A DNA stretch of 64,000 bases, from positions 3,678,501-3,742,500 of the forward strand of contig NZ_JUGU01000001.1 of NCBI RefSeq assembly GCF_000799465.1. The letters run 5' to 3'. Below are positions 8,254 to 16,599 of the stretch, one piece after another. Source of the stretch: Psychroserpens sp. Hel_I_66. Lineage in GTDB: Bacteria > Bacteroidota > Bacteroidia > Flavobacteriales > Flavobacteriaceae. The translations under genes and the position numbers were made by a program. Each line of letters starts with the position of its first letter. Position 1 is the stretch's first letter. The notes beneath the pieces were generated by a model. The model was not told where the DNA came from and ran no database searches. It saw only the letters and a program-made list of their open reading frames with translations.

Positions 8254-9990
8254 TTATTCTAATCTTATTTCTGAAACACTTGCTCCTGTTGGGATCATTG
8301 GGAAAACATTATCTTCTTTCTCTACTCTTACTTCTAAAAAATAAGGACCTTCACAATCCATCATTTCTTTAACAGCAGCTTTTAAATCTTTTCGTTCTGT
8401 CACTTTTTTGGCATCGATGTAATAGCCTTTTGCAATAGCCACAAAATCTGGATTTACCATTTCCGTAGAAGCATAGCGCTTATCAAAAAATAGTTGTTGC
8501 CACTGGCGAACCATCCCAAGAAATTCATTGTTTAGAACCACGATTTTCACTGGTACTTTCTGCTGAAAAATAGTACCTAATTCTTGAATGGTCATTTGGT
8601 AGCCACCATCTCCAATAATAGCGACGACTTCTCGATCTGGAGCTGCCATTTTAGCGCCAATAGCTGCAGGTAGTGCGAAACCCATAGTGCCTAATCCACC
8701 AGAGGTAATATTACTTTTGCTCTTTTTGAAATCTGCATAACGACAGGCAATCATTTGGTGTTGACCAACATCACTTACTATAGCAGCTTCACCTTTGGTT
8801 TGAATGTTTATTTCTTTTAAGACTTCTCCCATAGTTAGGCCTTCCTTTGTTGGGTTTAAGTCGTTATTGATAACTTTTTCGTATTCAATTTTATATAAAT
8901 CCTTAAATTTTTGATGCCATGCTTCGTGTTTGTTTTCATTTAACAAAGGCAATAATGCTTTCAGGCTTGCTTTAGCATCACCAAGAACTGCGACATCTGT
9001 TTTAACGTTTTTATCTATTTCGGCAGGATCAATCTCAAAGTGAATGATTTTAGCTTGTTTAGCATATGATGCTAAATTTCCTGTAACACGATCATCAAAA
9101 CGCATCCCAATTGCTATCAATACATCACATTGATTGGTTAGTACATTTGGCGCATAGTTACCGTGCATTCCAACCATGCCGATATTTAAATCATGAGATG
9201 TTGGTAAAGCAGAAGCTCCCAAGATAGTCCATGCAGATGGGATTCCAGCTTTTTCAACGACTGCTTTGAACTCTTCTTCAGCTTCGCTTAAAATAACGCC
9301 TTGTCCCCAAACTATCATTGGTTGTTTTGCATTGTTTATAAGCTCTGCAGCTTCTTTAAGAGAATCTATATCGGTATCTGGAACAGGTTTGTAACTTCTT
9401 ACGCCTTTACATTTTTCATACTTAAAGTCAAATTCTTCAAACTGTGCATCTTTTGTGATGTCAACCAAAACAGGACCTGGTCTTCCGCTTTTTGCGATGT
9501 AAAACGCTTTAGCTATGGCTTCTGGGATTTGCGAAGCTTCGGTAATTTGACAATTCCATTTAGTAACAGGTGTTGAGATACCAACAATATCGGTTTCTTG
9601 AAATGCATCGCTGCCCAATAAATGAGAAGCTACTTGACCTGTAATGCAGACCATTGGTGTAGAATCTATTTGAGCATCTGCAATTCCAGTAATTAGATTT
9701 GTGGCTCCAGGACCCGAAGTCGCCATTGCAACTCCAACTTTCCCTGAAATTCTTGCATACCCTTGCGCAGCATGAGTTGCGCCTTGCTCATGACGTGTAA
9801 GCACATGGTGAATTTTATTTCGGTACTTATAAAGCTCATCATAAACAGGCATAATTGCACCTCCAGGATATCCATAAAGAATATCGACACCTTCTGCCAA
9901 CAAACATTTGATGATGGCTTCACTACCAGAAATACGTTCTGTTTTGGATTCTTTTTCTTTTTGTTTATTTATAGTTTGAGTTTCTTTCAT
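8254..9990 (-). CDS. ilvB: Acetolactate synthase large (catalytic) subunit
   Basis: Thiamine diphosphate enzyme that condenses pyruvate with pyruvate or 2-oxobutanoate. I take the ATG at 9990 (578 residues, MKETQTINKQKE...), because longer in-frame starts up to 10083 would overlap ilvD and add residues not found in the family. The catalytic glutamate is in LTRHEQGATHAAQGYAR, the FAD-region motifs follow, and the ThDP/Mg motif GDGGYQMTIQELGT...VVLNN is near the C-terminus. Third step order in the operon: ilvD, ilvB, ilvN, ilvC, ilvA. ATG at 10017 is an alternative start. Confidence 0.93.
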   Translation of the reverse strand: MKETQTINKQKEKESKTERISGSEAIIKCLLAEGVDILYGYPGGAIMPVYDELYKYRNKIHHVLTRHEQGATHAAQGYARISGKVGVAMATSGPGATNLITGIADAQIDSTPMVCITGQVASHLLGSDAFQETDIVGISTPVTKWNCQITEASQIPEAIAKAFYIAKSGRPGPVLVDITKDAQFEEFDFKYEKCKGVRSYKPVPDTDIDSLKEAAELINNAKQPMIVWGQGVILSEAEEEFKAVVEKAGIPSAWTILGASALPTSHDLNIGMVGMHGNYAPNVLTNQCDVLIAIGMRFDDRVTGNLASYAKQAKIIHFEIDPAEIDKNVKTDVAVLGDAKASLKALLPLLNENKHEAWHQKFKDLYKIEYEKVINNDLNPTKEGLTMGEVLKEINIQTKGEAAIVSDVGQHQMIACRYADFKKSKSNITSGGLGTMGFALPAAIGAKMAAPDREVVAIIGDGGYQMTIQELGTIFQQKVPVKIVVLNNEFLGMVRQWQQLFFDKRYASTEMVNPDFVAIAKGYYIDAKKVTERKDLKAAVKEMMDCEGPYFLEVRVEKEDNVFPMIPTGASVSEIRLE

Positions 9991-10006
9991 ATACTCGTTT
10001 TTCTTA

Positions 10007-11686
10007 TTAAAATTCATCGGTAACACATCCTTTTGAAGCAGACGACACTGTTTTTGCATATTTATAGAGAACCCCTCGTTCAAATTTGAGTACTGGAGCT
10101 TTCCATTTTACTTTTCTTTCTTTTAGTTCTTCTTCGGAAATATCAACCGAAATGGTATTGCTATCTGCATCAATAGTAATGATGTCTCCATCTTTGACAA
10201 GAGCGATTGTGCCTCCTTCTTGAGCTTCTGGTGTAATATGACCTACGACAAAACCGTGGGTTCCTCCAGAAAATCTTCCGTCTGTAATCAATGCCACATC
10301 CTTTCCTAAACCAGCTCCCATAATGGCTGCGGTAGGTTTTAGCATTTCTGGCATGCCTGGACCTCCTTTTGGTCCTTCATAGCGAATAACCACGACATCG
10401 CCTTTTTCTACTTTACCATCACGAATGCCATCATTTGCAGCATATTCTCCTTCAAACACTTTAGCTTTTCCTTGAAAACGCAAGCCTTCTTTTCCTGTTA
10501 TTTTAGCTACAGAACCTTCGGTTGCTAAATTTCCGTAGAGCATTCTTAGATGCCCTGAGATTTTGATTGGGTCTTCGATTGATTTTATAACGTCTTGCCC
10601 TTCTTTTAAATCGTTGACATCTAATAAGTTTTCAGCTATGGTTTTCCCGGTAACGGTTAAACAATCGCCATGAATGAGGCCTTTTTTCAGAAGATACTTT
10701 AAAACTGCAGGAATTCCGCCAACAGCGTGAACGTCTTCCATTAGATATTTTCCGCTAGGTTTTAAATCAGCTAAAAAAGGAGTATTGTCACTTATATCCT
10801 GAAAATCTTTAAGTGTGAAATCTATTTGGGCAGCTCTTGCAATTGCCAAAAAATGTAATACTGCATTGGTAGAGCCTCCAAGAATTGTAACTAAACGAAC
10901 TGCATTTTCTAATGATTTTCTAGTAATTATATCTGACGGTTTTATGTCTTTTTCTAATAAGATCCTTAATGCTTCACCAGCTTTTACAGATTCTGTTTTT
11001 TTAGCATCGCTCAACGCAGGGTTTGATGAATTAAACGGTAAGGTCATGCCCAAAGCTTCAATTGCAGAAGCCATTGTGTTAGCAGTGTACATGCCACCAC
11101 AAGCTCCAGCTCCAGGACATGCTTTTTCTAAAATGTTCTGGTATTCGGTTTCGTCCATTGTACCAGCAACTTTGCTTCCCCAAGCTTCAAATGCAGAAAC
11201 TACGTCTAACTTTTTACCATTGTGGCATCCCGAATCTATGGTTCCGCCATAAACTAAAATACTTGGTCTATTTAGCCTTATCATTGCCATTAAAGCACCT
11301 GGCATATTTTTGTCGCAACCAACAACTGTAATCAGTCCATCGTAACTCATGGCTTGCACGACAGTTTCCATAGAATCTGCAATGATATCACGAGATGGTA
11401 GCGAATAGCGCATTCCTGGTGTTCCCATTGAGATACCGTCACTTACGCCAATGGTGTTAAAAATTAATCCTACGATATCTTCATTTTTGGTGCCTTCCTT
11501 AACCAGTTTTGCTAAATCGTTAAGGTGCATATTACATGGGTTGCCCTCGTATCCCGTGCTTGCAATGCCTATTATTGGTTTGTAAAAATCTTCTTTGGTT
11601 AATCCAATGGCATGAAGCATGGCTTGCGCTGCAGGTTGAGATGGATCTTGTGTAACGGTTTTACTGTACTTGTTTAGTTGGTTCAT
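10007..11686 (-). CDS. ilvD: Dihydroxy-acid dehydratase
   Basis: Iron-sulfur dehydratase that makes the 2-oxo acid precursors of valine and isoleucine. The 559-residue protein contains the cluster-ligand cysteines in [14 protein letters not shown] and [17 protein letters not shown], plus GHITPEA and [12 protein letters not shown] toward the C-terminus, all standard for IlvD/Edd. It is the first structural gene after the attenuated leader, 223 bases past the leader-peptide stop. Expression should therefore depend on charged tRNA-Ile, and probably tRNA-Val, through the attenuator at 11855-11972. Confidence 0.95.
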   Translation of the reverse strand: MNQLNKYSKTVTQDPSQPAAQAMLHAIGLTKEDFYKPIIGIASTGYEGNPCNMHLNDLAKLVKEGTKNEDIVGLIFNTIGVSDGISMGTPGMRYSLPSRDIIADSMETVVQAMSYDGLITVVGCDKNMPGALMAMIRLNRPSILVYGGTIDSGCHNGKKLDVVSAFEAWGSKVAGTMDETEYQNILEKACPGAGACGGMYTANTMASAIEALGMTLPFNSSNPALSDAKKTESVKAGEALRILLEKDIKPSDIITRKSLENAVRLVTILGGSTNAVLHFLAIARAAQIDFTLKDFQDISDNTPFLADLKPSGKYLMEDVHAVGGIPAVLKYLLKKGLIHGDCLTVTGKTIAENLLDVNDLKEGQDVIKSIEDPIKISGHLRMLYGNLATEGSVAKITGKEGLRFQGKAKVFEGEYAANDGIRDGKVEKGDVVVIRYEGPKGGPGMPEMLKPTAAIMGAGLGKDVALITDGRFSGGTHGFVVGHITPEAQEGGTIALVKDGDIITIDADSNTISVDISEEELKERKVKWKAPVLKFERGVLYKYAKTVSSASKGCVTDEF

Positions 11687-11854
11687 AGTTGTATTTGCTA
11701 AAACTAAATTACTTTTTTGGCTTATATTAACTAATTTTAATCTTTGTTTATAGCTAAACTCAATAGTGTAAACAGTTAATTAAATTATTGAATATCAATA
11801 AACTACATATTGATTTGTATGATGTTCAATAGCGTTAAAATTTTTAATAAAAAA

Positions 11855-11877
11855 AGCCTTCCAGTTTAAGGAAGGCT
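11855..11877 (-). terminator. Attenuator terminator of the ilv operon leader
   Basis: Read leftward: AGCCTTCC, a seven-base loop, GGAAGGCT, then six T. This is a perfect 8-bp Rho-independent terminator between the leader peptide and ilvD. Its left arm with the preceding T (11870-11878) can instead pair with GGAATGCTA at 11901-11909 (eight of nine positions), which would form an antiterminator. Confidence 0.88.
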
Positions 11878-11891
11878 AAAAGTTATGTCTA

Positions 11892-11934
11892 CAATTATCA
11901 TAGCATTCCCTAGTGTCGTGAAATAATTGCGACA
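11892..11934 (-). promoter_or_regulatory. Protector and antiterminator segments of the ilv attenuator
   Basis: Segment 1, CAATTAT (11923-11929), lies on the last isoleucine codons of the leader peptide and pairs perfectly with ATAATTG at 11892-11898, enclosing segment 2 (GGAATGCTA, 11901-11909). A smaller TGTCG/CGACA hairpin (11930-11934 with 11914-11918) may act as a pause hairpin. When the ribosome stalls on the Ile codons, segment 1 is covered and segment 2 is free to pair with the terminator's left arm. This is the classical ribosome-mediated layout, inferred from sequence. Confidence 0.75.
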
Positions 11935-11972
11935 ATAGAAATAGGAATGATATTAATAATTGAGGTATTCAT
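11910..11972 (-). CDS. ilv operon leader peptide (attenuation)
   Basis: A 20-codon ORF whose product has eight isoleucines and one valine, with the core IINIIPISIVAII; stop codon TAG. It lies between the tRNA-Phe terminator and the attenuator terminator that precedes ilvD. Such a density of regulatory codons is not expected by chance and matches the control logic of ilv leaders, in which ribosome stalling at hungry Ile codons prevents termination. There is no leucine codon in it, fitting an operon that ends in ilvA rather than leu genes. The exact promoter was not identified. Confidence 0.88.
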   Translation of the reverse strand: MNTSIINIIPISIVAIISRH

Positions 11973-12061
11973 TATTAATTCAAATATTGAAAAACTAAAT
12001 TAAAAACACAAATTATTAGCAGTGGAAAATATTAAGATGATGCTTTTTACCATAAAAACCA

Positions 12062-12091
12062 AAAAACTCGATTCAAATGAATCGAGTTTTT
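12062..12091. terminator. Bidirectional hairpin terminator after tRNA-Phe
   Basis: A 14-bp inverted repeat, AAAAACTCGATTCA / TGAATCGAGTTTTT, with a two-base centre. It lies three bases past the tRNA 3' end when read leftward and has T-runs on both sides, so it should stop the tRNA transcript before the ilv leader. Confidence 0.8.
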
Positions 12092-12093
12092 AG

Positions 12094-12169
12094 TGGTGGT
12101 GCCTCCAGGAATCGAACCAGGGACACAAGGATTTTCAGTCCTTTGCTCTACCAACTGAGCTAAGGCACC
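12094..12169 (-). tRNA. tRNA-Phe (anticodon GAA)
   Basis: Complete cloverleaf on the minus strand: acceptor GGTGCCT/AGGCACC, D arm with AGCTCAGTTGGTAGAGC, anticodon loop CTGAAAATC giving GAA, T arm with GGTTCGATTCC. The 3' CCA is encoded (12094-12096). A hairpin terminator follows closely. Confidence 0.96.
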
Positions 12170-12359
12170 AATTGCTTAATAAAGCGGATGCAAATATAGA
12201 GTCATTTTTATTATTCACAAAAATAAATATTAAAAATTTAGATAATTATTTTCATTAGGCGCCAAATCTCTGTGTTTCAGTAAAATTATGTTATAATTAG
12301 GTTAATTGCCATTCTATTTTGAAACTTCATTTCGTAGTTTTAACATTTTAAACCTTATT

Positions 12360-13088
12360 ATGAATTTAATTATTGATGTTGGCAACACATATGTGAAGTT
12401 CGCTGTGTTTGACAAAGATAAGCTCAAAGAAAGAGTTGTCGCTAATTATGATGTATTCAGTGATACTGCTAATGAGGTCTTAAATAAATACCCTAAAATC
12501 GATAAAGCCATTATTTCTTCCGTAGGAAAATTGAAAACTTCACAAATTACGTCTCTTAGAAAGAGGGTTAATGTGATTGAACTTTCGCACAATCTTAAAT
12601 TGCCTTTTGATAATTTATATGCCACACCAAAAACTTTGGGAGTAGATCGTATAGCTTTGGTAAGTGCTGCTGTAGAACAATTTCCGAAGAAAAATGTACT
12701 TATAATTGATGCAGGTACATGTATTACCTATGATTTTGTAAACACAAAAAACCAATATTTGGGAGGCGCAATCTCTCCAGGAATTCGCTTACGTTATAGA
12801 ACCCTCAATAATTTAACAGCTAATCTACCGTTACTGGAGACGCAAATGCCTAAAAACATTTTAGGGGATTCTACCCAAAGCTCAATACACTCGGGTGTTG
12901 TCTTTGGAGTACTCAAAGAAATGGATGGTGTGATCGATGATTATGTTAAAAAATATTCAGATTTAACAGTTATTTTAACAGGAGGAGATACCAAATTCTT
13001 GTCAAACCAATTAAAAAATAGCATATTTGCCAACTCAAATTTTCTTTTAGAAGGTTTGAATTTTATTTTAGAATATAACTCACAATAA
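12360..13088 (+). CDS. coaX: Type III pantothenate kinase
   Basis: Phosphorylates pantothenate, the first step of coenzyme A synthesis. I choose the ATG at 12360 (242 residues) since the protein family starts directly with the phosphate motif: MNLIIDVGNTYVKFAVF. The ASKHA-fold motifs LGVDRIALVSAAVE, IIDAGTCITYD (phosphate 2) and GAISPGIRLR are all present. The last base of its TAA is the first base of the following ATG, so the next gene is tightly coupled. Longer in-frame extension from 12306 has no family support. Confidence 0.93.
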   Translation: MNLIIDVGNTYVKFAVFDKDKLKERVVANYDVFSDTANEVLNKYPKIDKAIISSVGKLKTSQITSLRKRVNVIELSHNLKLPFDNLYATPKTLGVDRIALVSAAVEQFPKKNVLIIDAGTCITYDFVNTKNQYLGGAISPGIRLRYRTLNNLTANLPLLETQMPKNILGDSTQSSIHSGVVFGVLKEMDGVIDDYVKKYSDLTVILTGGDTKFLSNQLKNSIFANSNFLLEGLNFILEYNSQ

Positions 13089-14392
13089 TGATAAAAAAAC
13101 TTGTAATAGTTTTAGTCGCTTTTTTTGCAACACAATCGTACGCGCAAGAGGGTACAGCTTCTCCATATTCTTTCTACGGAATTGGAAGCTTAAAGTTTAA
13201 AGGCACAGTTGAAAACAGAAGTATGGGTGGATTGAGCATCTATACAGATAGTATACATGTTAACCTTAGAAATCCTGCTGCTTACGCTGGTTCAAACCTT
13301 AAAATTTGGAATAACGAAAACCGTCCCGTAAAATTCTCGGTAGGCGCAAGCAATAATAGCATAACCTTAAAAGCAAATTCCGGAGAAGCAGAGGTAAGCA
13401 CCACAACTTTTGATTATCTAGCGCTTTCATTGCCTTTGGGCAAGTTTGGCTTTGGTGTTGGTTTAGTTCCATATACCTCGGTTGGCTACAAATTGGAAGA
13501 CACTGATGCGGATATGATTTTAAATAGATATAGTGGTCAAGGAGGTGTAAACAGAGCTTTTGCAGGATTTGGTTATAGAATTACAGATAAGCTAAGTGCT
13601 GGAATTGATATGAATTATAACTTCGGAAATATCCAAAACAGCGCCATAGAGTTCGTTTATGATTCCGAAGGAAATCTAGTTCAATACCAATCTAGAGAAA
13701 ATAACAGATCAGATTTAAGTGGTTTAAACTTTAATATAGGTTTAAACTATAAAACGATGATCAATGAAAAATTAGAGCTCCAGGCTGGGTTAACGTATTC
13801 GCCAAAGAGCGATTTGTCATCTTTAAATGAGCGCTCGTTCTCTACAATAGTGATCAGTGCGCAAACAGGACAAGAATTTGTAATCAATCAAATTGATGCA
13901 GATTTAGAGTCACAAGGTCTTGATGAAACAGATTTGACCTTGCCATCAAGATTTTCATTTGGTGCAGGTATTGGAGCTCCGAGAAAATGGTTTTTAGGTG
14001 CAGAATATACGAGACAAAACACAAGTGAATTTTCAAACCCTATAGTTTCAATAGAAAATGCTAATTTTGTAAACGCTTCAAATATATCTATTGGAGGTTT
14101 TTATATACCAGACTATAATTCTTTTGGAAGTTATTGGAAACGAGCAACCTATAGAGCTGGATTGCACGTGGAGAATACTGGATTAGAAATCAATAATGAG
14201 ACGATAAGAGAGTTTGGCATGTCTTTTGGAGTAGGTCTACCAGTCGGGAATATGTTTTCAAATGCAAACCTTGGTATTGAGTTCGGGAGAAGAGGAACAA
14301 CAAACCAAAATCTCATTCAAGAAAACTTTTTCAGATTACAATTTAGTCTATCATTAAATGATAGATGGTTTGAAAAAAGAAAATATAACTAA
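13088..14392 (+). CDS. Predicted outer-membrane beta-barrel protein
   Basis: A 434-residue protein with a clear signal peptide (MIKKLVIVLVAFFATQSYAQ, cleavage after the Ala-Gln region). The body has alternating amphipathic strands and ends in RLQFSLSLNDRWFEKRKYN. The N-terminal GTASPYSFYGIGSLKFKGTVENRSMGGLSIY segment, with NLRNPAAYA, resembles PorV/FadL-type barrels of Bacteroidetes, so an outer-membrane transporter or assembly factor is likely. It forms a run with coaX, a TPR protein and lptC, which points to envelope assembly. The exact role is not known to me. Confidence 0.75.
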   Translation: MIKKLVIVLVAFFATQSYAQEGTASPYSFYGIGSLKFKGTVENRSMGGLSIYTDSIHVNLRNPAAYAGSNLKIWNNENRPVKFSVGASNNSITLKANSGEAEVSTTTFDYLALSLPLGKFGFGVGLVPYTSVGYKLEDTDADMILNRYSGQGGVNRAFAGFGYRITDKLSAGIDMNYNFGNIQNSAIEFVYDSEGNLVQYQSRENNRSDLSGLNFNIGLNYKTMINEKLELQAGLTYSPKSDLSSLNERSFSTIVISAQTGQEFVINQIDADLESQGLDETDLTLPSRFSFGAGIGAPRKWFLGAEYTRQNTSEFSNPIVSIENANFVNASNISIGGFYIPDYNSFGSYWKRATYRAGLHVENTGLEINNETIREFGMSFGVGLPVGNMFSNANLGIEFGRRGTTNQNLIQENFFRLQFSLSLNDRWFEKRKYN

Positions 14393-14408
14393 CGTAAAAT
14401 AAAACAAG

Positions 14409-15791
14409 ATGAAAACGAAATTCACATTAATCATGGCAGCTTTGTTATTGGTGACAAACTTTGGGTTTGCTCAGCAAGATGAAGAATGTATGCTTAACTT
14501 AACATTGATGAACGATTATGTTAAGAGCAAAAAATTTGACGAAGCTTATGAGCCTTGGATGAAGGTTAGAAATAAGTGCCCTAAATTTAATATCGCTATT
14601 TACAAGTATGGTGAGAAAATTTTAGATCATAAAATTGAAAATTCAACCGGAGCAGATAAAACTGCTTTTATAAATGATTACATGTTGTTATTGGATGGGG
14701 CTGGAGAACATTTCTCCAGTAAATATTCAAAAGGTGAAATAGAAGAGCAAAAAGCGCTATTAATGTATGAGAGCCAAAAAGAATTAGGCCTTACAGATAT
14801 GCAAATCTATGATGCTTTTGATAACGTTTTCAAAAACTATAGAGACGATTTTGAGAGCACTAAAGGCTTATATGTCTATTTTACAAAAACGGTAGATTTA
14901 TTTAAAGCGGGTGAATTTGAACTACAAAAAGTGTTTAATACGTATGACGATGTTAATGATAGATTGGATGAGCTCAATGCTAGTTATGCTAAAGATTTGA
15001 ATAAGTTGCTAGAGAAAGAAGAGGCAGGTACAGCTTTAACAAAAACTGAAGGGAAATACAAGCCTTACTACCAAGCTAAGTTAGAAGCTAACGATAAAAT
15101 ATCTGGAAGTTTAGATGCTTACATTGGTGACTTGGCAAATTGTGAAAACCTAATTCCATTATATAAGAAGGATTTTGAGAACAACAGAAATGATGGCGAG
15201 TGGTTAAAAAGAGCTGTAAGCAAGATGTACAATAAAGAGTGTACTGATGACCCTTTATATGTTGAATTGGTGAAGGCTTATGATCAAACAGACCCTTCTG
15301 CAGAATCAAAATACTTTGTTTACACTGTATTACGTGACCAAGGAAACAACAGTGAAGCAGATAAGTATTTAAAAGAGTCTTACAACTTACAAACAGATCC
15401 TATTAAAAAAGCTAGAATGGCTAAAAGAACTGCAAACGATTTGAAAAAGAGAGGAAGCTACAGTTCTGCTAGAAATTACTATAGAGAAGCATTAAAATTA
15501 AATCCATCTGATGGTACTCCACACTTATACATCGCATCTATGTATGCACAAAGTGCTAATGATTGTGGTACAGACAGTTTTAATAAAAGAGCAGTATTCT
15601 GGTATGCAGCTCAAGAAGCTAGAAGAGCAGGTCAAGTTGATCCAGGATTAGCAAGTAATGCTTCAAAAGCAGCAGCATCATACGAAGGTAACGCGCCTAC
15701 AAAGTCTGAGATTTTCTCTCAAAATATGGCTGGAAAAACAATTAACATTGGATGTTGGATTGGTGGTAGCGTTAAAGTGCCAAATCTATAA
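14409..15791 (+). CDS. Secreted TPR-repeat protein
   Basis: A 460-residue exported protein, with signal peptide MKTKFTLIMAALLLVTNFGFAQ. Residues about 300-400 contain tetratricopeptide-like helices (KRGSYSSARNYYREALKLNPSDGTPHLYIASMYAQ), and the N-terminal part is also helical. It probably acts in the periplasm or at the inner face of the outer membrane as a scaffold. Its neighbours (outer-membrane barrel upstream, lptC directly downstream with no gap) suggest an envelope role. I do not recognise a named family beyond TPR. Confidence 0.75.
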   Translation: MKTKFTLIMAALLLVTNFGFAQQDEECMLNLTLMNDYVKSKKFDEAYEPWMKVRNKCPKFNIAIYKYGEKILDHKIENSTGADKTAFINDYMLLLDGAGEHFSSKYSKGEIEEQKALLMYESQKELGLTDMQIYDAFDNVFKNYRDDFESTKGLYVYFTKTVDLFKAGEFELQKVFNTYDDVNDRLDELNASYAKDLNKLLEKEEAGTALTKTEGKYKPYYQAKLEANDKISGSLDAYIGDLANCENLIPLYKKDFENNRNDGEWLKRAVSKMYNKECTDDPLYVELVKAYDQTDPSAESKYFVYTVLRDQGNNSEADKYLKESYNLQTDPIKKARMAKRTANDLKKRGSYSSARNYYREALKLNPSDGTPHLYIASMYAQSANDCGTDSFNKRAVFWYAAQEARRAGQVDPGLASNASKAAASYEGNAPTKSEIFSQNMAGKTINIGCWIGGSVKVPNL

Positions 15792-16361
15792 ATGAAAATA
15801 AATAGTTTACATATAAAAACTTACATAGTCACAACATTTGTTGTGACTATGTTTTTTTCATGTGATAACAACTTTAAAGAGGTCCAGCAAATTGGTGTGC
15901 TTCAAAACCAGCCTATTGGCGAAGCAAAAAACATCAACCTTAAATACACAGAGGCGGAAGATTCTATAGGTCGCATCGTTGCAAATCTAGAAAGCCCTAA
16001 AATGCTGGATTATTCTAATAGAGATTTTTCATTTTCAGAGTTTCCAGATGGATTACGGTTATCATTGTATGATGAGAATAATCAAAAAAATATAGTTTTG
16101 GCAGATTATGGTATTGTTTACAATGCAACAGATTTAATTGATCTTCAAGGAAATGTTATTTTAATCACTCCTCAAAAAGATAGCTTATTTGCAGAGCAAA
16201 TGTATTACGACCAAAAGCGCGAATGGCTATTTTCTAATTTACCAGTGCGTTTAAAATCGGCAACAGCAAATAATGGTCATGGTGATATTTTTGATTCGGA
16301 CACCAAATTTAAAAACTACACAATTTTAGAAGGACGTGGAGATATGATATTAAAAGATTAA
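15792..16361 (+). CDS. lptC: LPS export protein LptC (lipoprotein form)
   Basis: A 189-residue LptC-like protein, expected to take lipopolysaccharide from the LptBFG ABC transporter and pass it on across the periplasm. The N-terminus ends in a lipobox (VVTMFFSC), giving a lipid-anchored form common in Bacteroidetes. The core has the LptC-type repeats DLQGNVILITPQKDSLFAEQMYYDQKREWLFSN. The ATG follows the TPR-gene stop directly. The codons for the signal sequence contain a perfect terminator hairpin (15823-15858), described separately. Starting further downstream would destroy the lipoprotein signal. Confidence 0.85.
   Translation: MKINSLHIKTYIVTTFVVTMFFSCDNNFKEVQQIGVLQNQPIGEAKNINLKYTEAEDSIGRIVANLESPKMLDYSNRDFSFSEFPDGLRLSLYDENNQKNIVLADYGIVYNATDLIDLQGNVILITPQKDSLFAEQMYYDQKREWLFSNLPVRLKSATANNGHGDIFDSDTKFKNYTILEGRGDMILKD
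15823..15858 (+). terminator. Perfect intrinsic terminator inside the lptC signal-sequence codons
   Basis: ACATAGTCACAAC (15823-15835), loop ATTT, GTTGTGACTATGT (15840-15852), followed by a run of T to 15858. The stem is 13 bp with no mismatch. It begins 31 bases after the lptC start codon and only 32 bases after the TPR-gene stop, so it would cap the upstream transcript and restrict lptC unless ribosomes cover it. Confidence 0.75.
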
Positions 16362-16410
16362 AGTTTCGTAAAACATCTTTATCTTTGTGTCTTAATTTTC
16401 AAACTTGTAC

Positions 16411-16596
16411 ATGAAAGTCCTCAAGATTTTTCAATATTTATATCTTTTTTTCGCAGTCTTATTTATTTATGATGGTTTTACCAGTTTAGGCGAAGAAGGT
16501 AATAGGTCAATCATCTCATTTGTTTTTGCTGGTCTAGCAATATTCATGTTTTTCTTTAGAAAGAAATTTAGAAATAAATTCGAAAACAGAAACTAA
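16411..16596 (+). CDS. Small membrane protein, unknown function
   Basis: A 61-residue protein of two hydrophobic helices (FQYLYLFFAVLFIYDGF and IISFVFAGLAIFMFFF) separated by a short polar loop, ending in basic residues (RKKFRNKFENRN). I choose the ATG at 16411; a TTG two codons upstream is less likely. A sequence TATCTTTG at 16380-16387 fits the Bacteroidetes -7 box but lacks a clear -33 partner. Three bases separate it from the next gene, so they are probably co-translated. Function unknown. Confidence 0.65.
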   Translation: MKVLKIFQYLYLFFAVLFIYDGFTSLGEEGNRSIISFVFAGLAIFMFFFRKKFRNKFENRN

Positions 16597-16599
16597 TAC

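Noticed and set aside
9990..10083. Longer N-terminus for ilvB
   Set aside because: The extra codons overlap the end of ilvD and encode residues unlike the family; ATG 9990 gives a normal acetolactate synthase N-terminus.
10815..11252. A 145-codon open frame on the plus strand
   Set aside because: It lies wholly inside ilvD, which is unmistakable on the minus strand; the antisense frame has no domain features.
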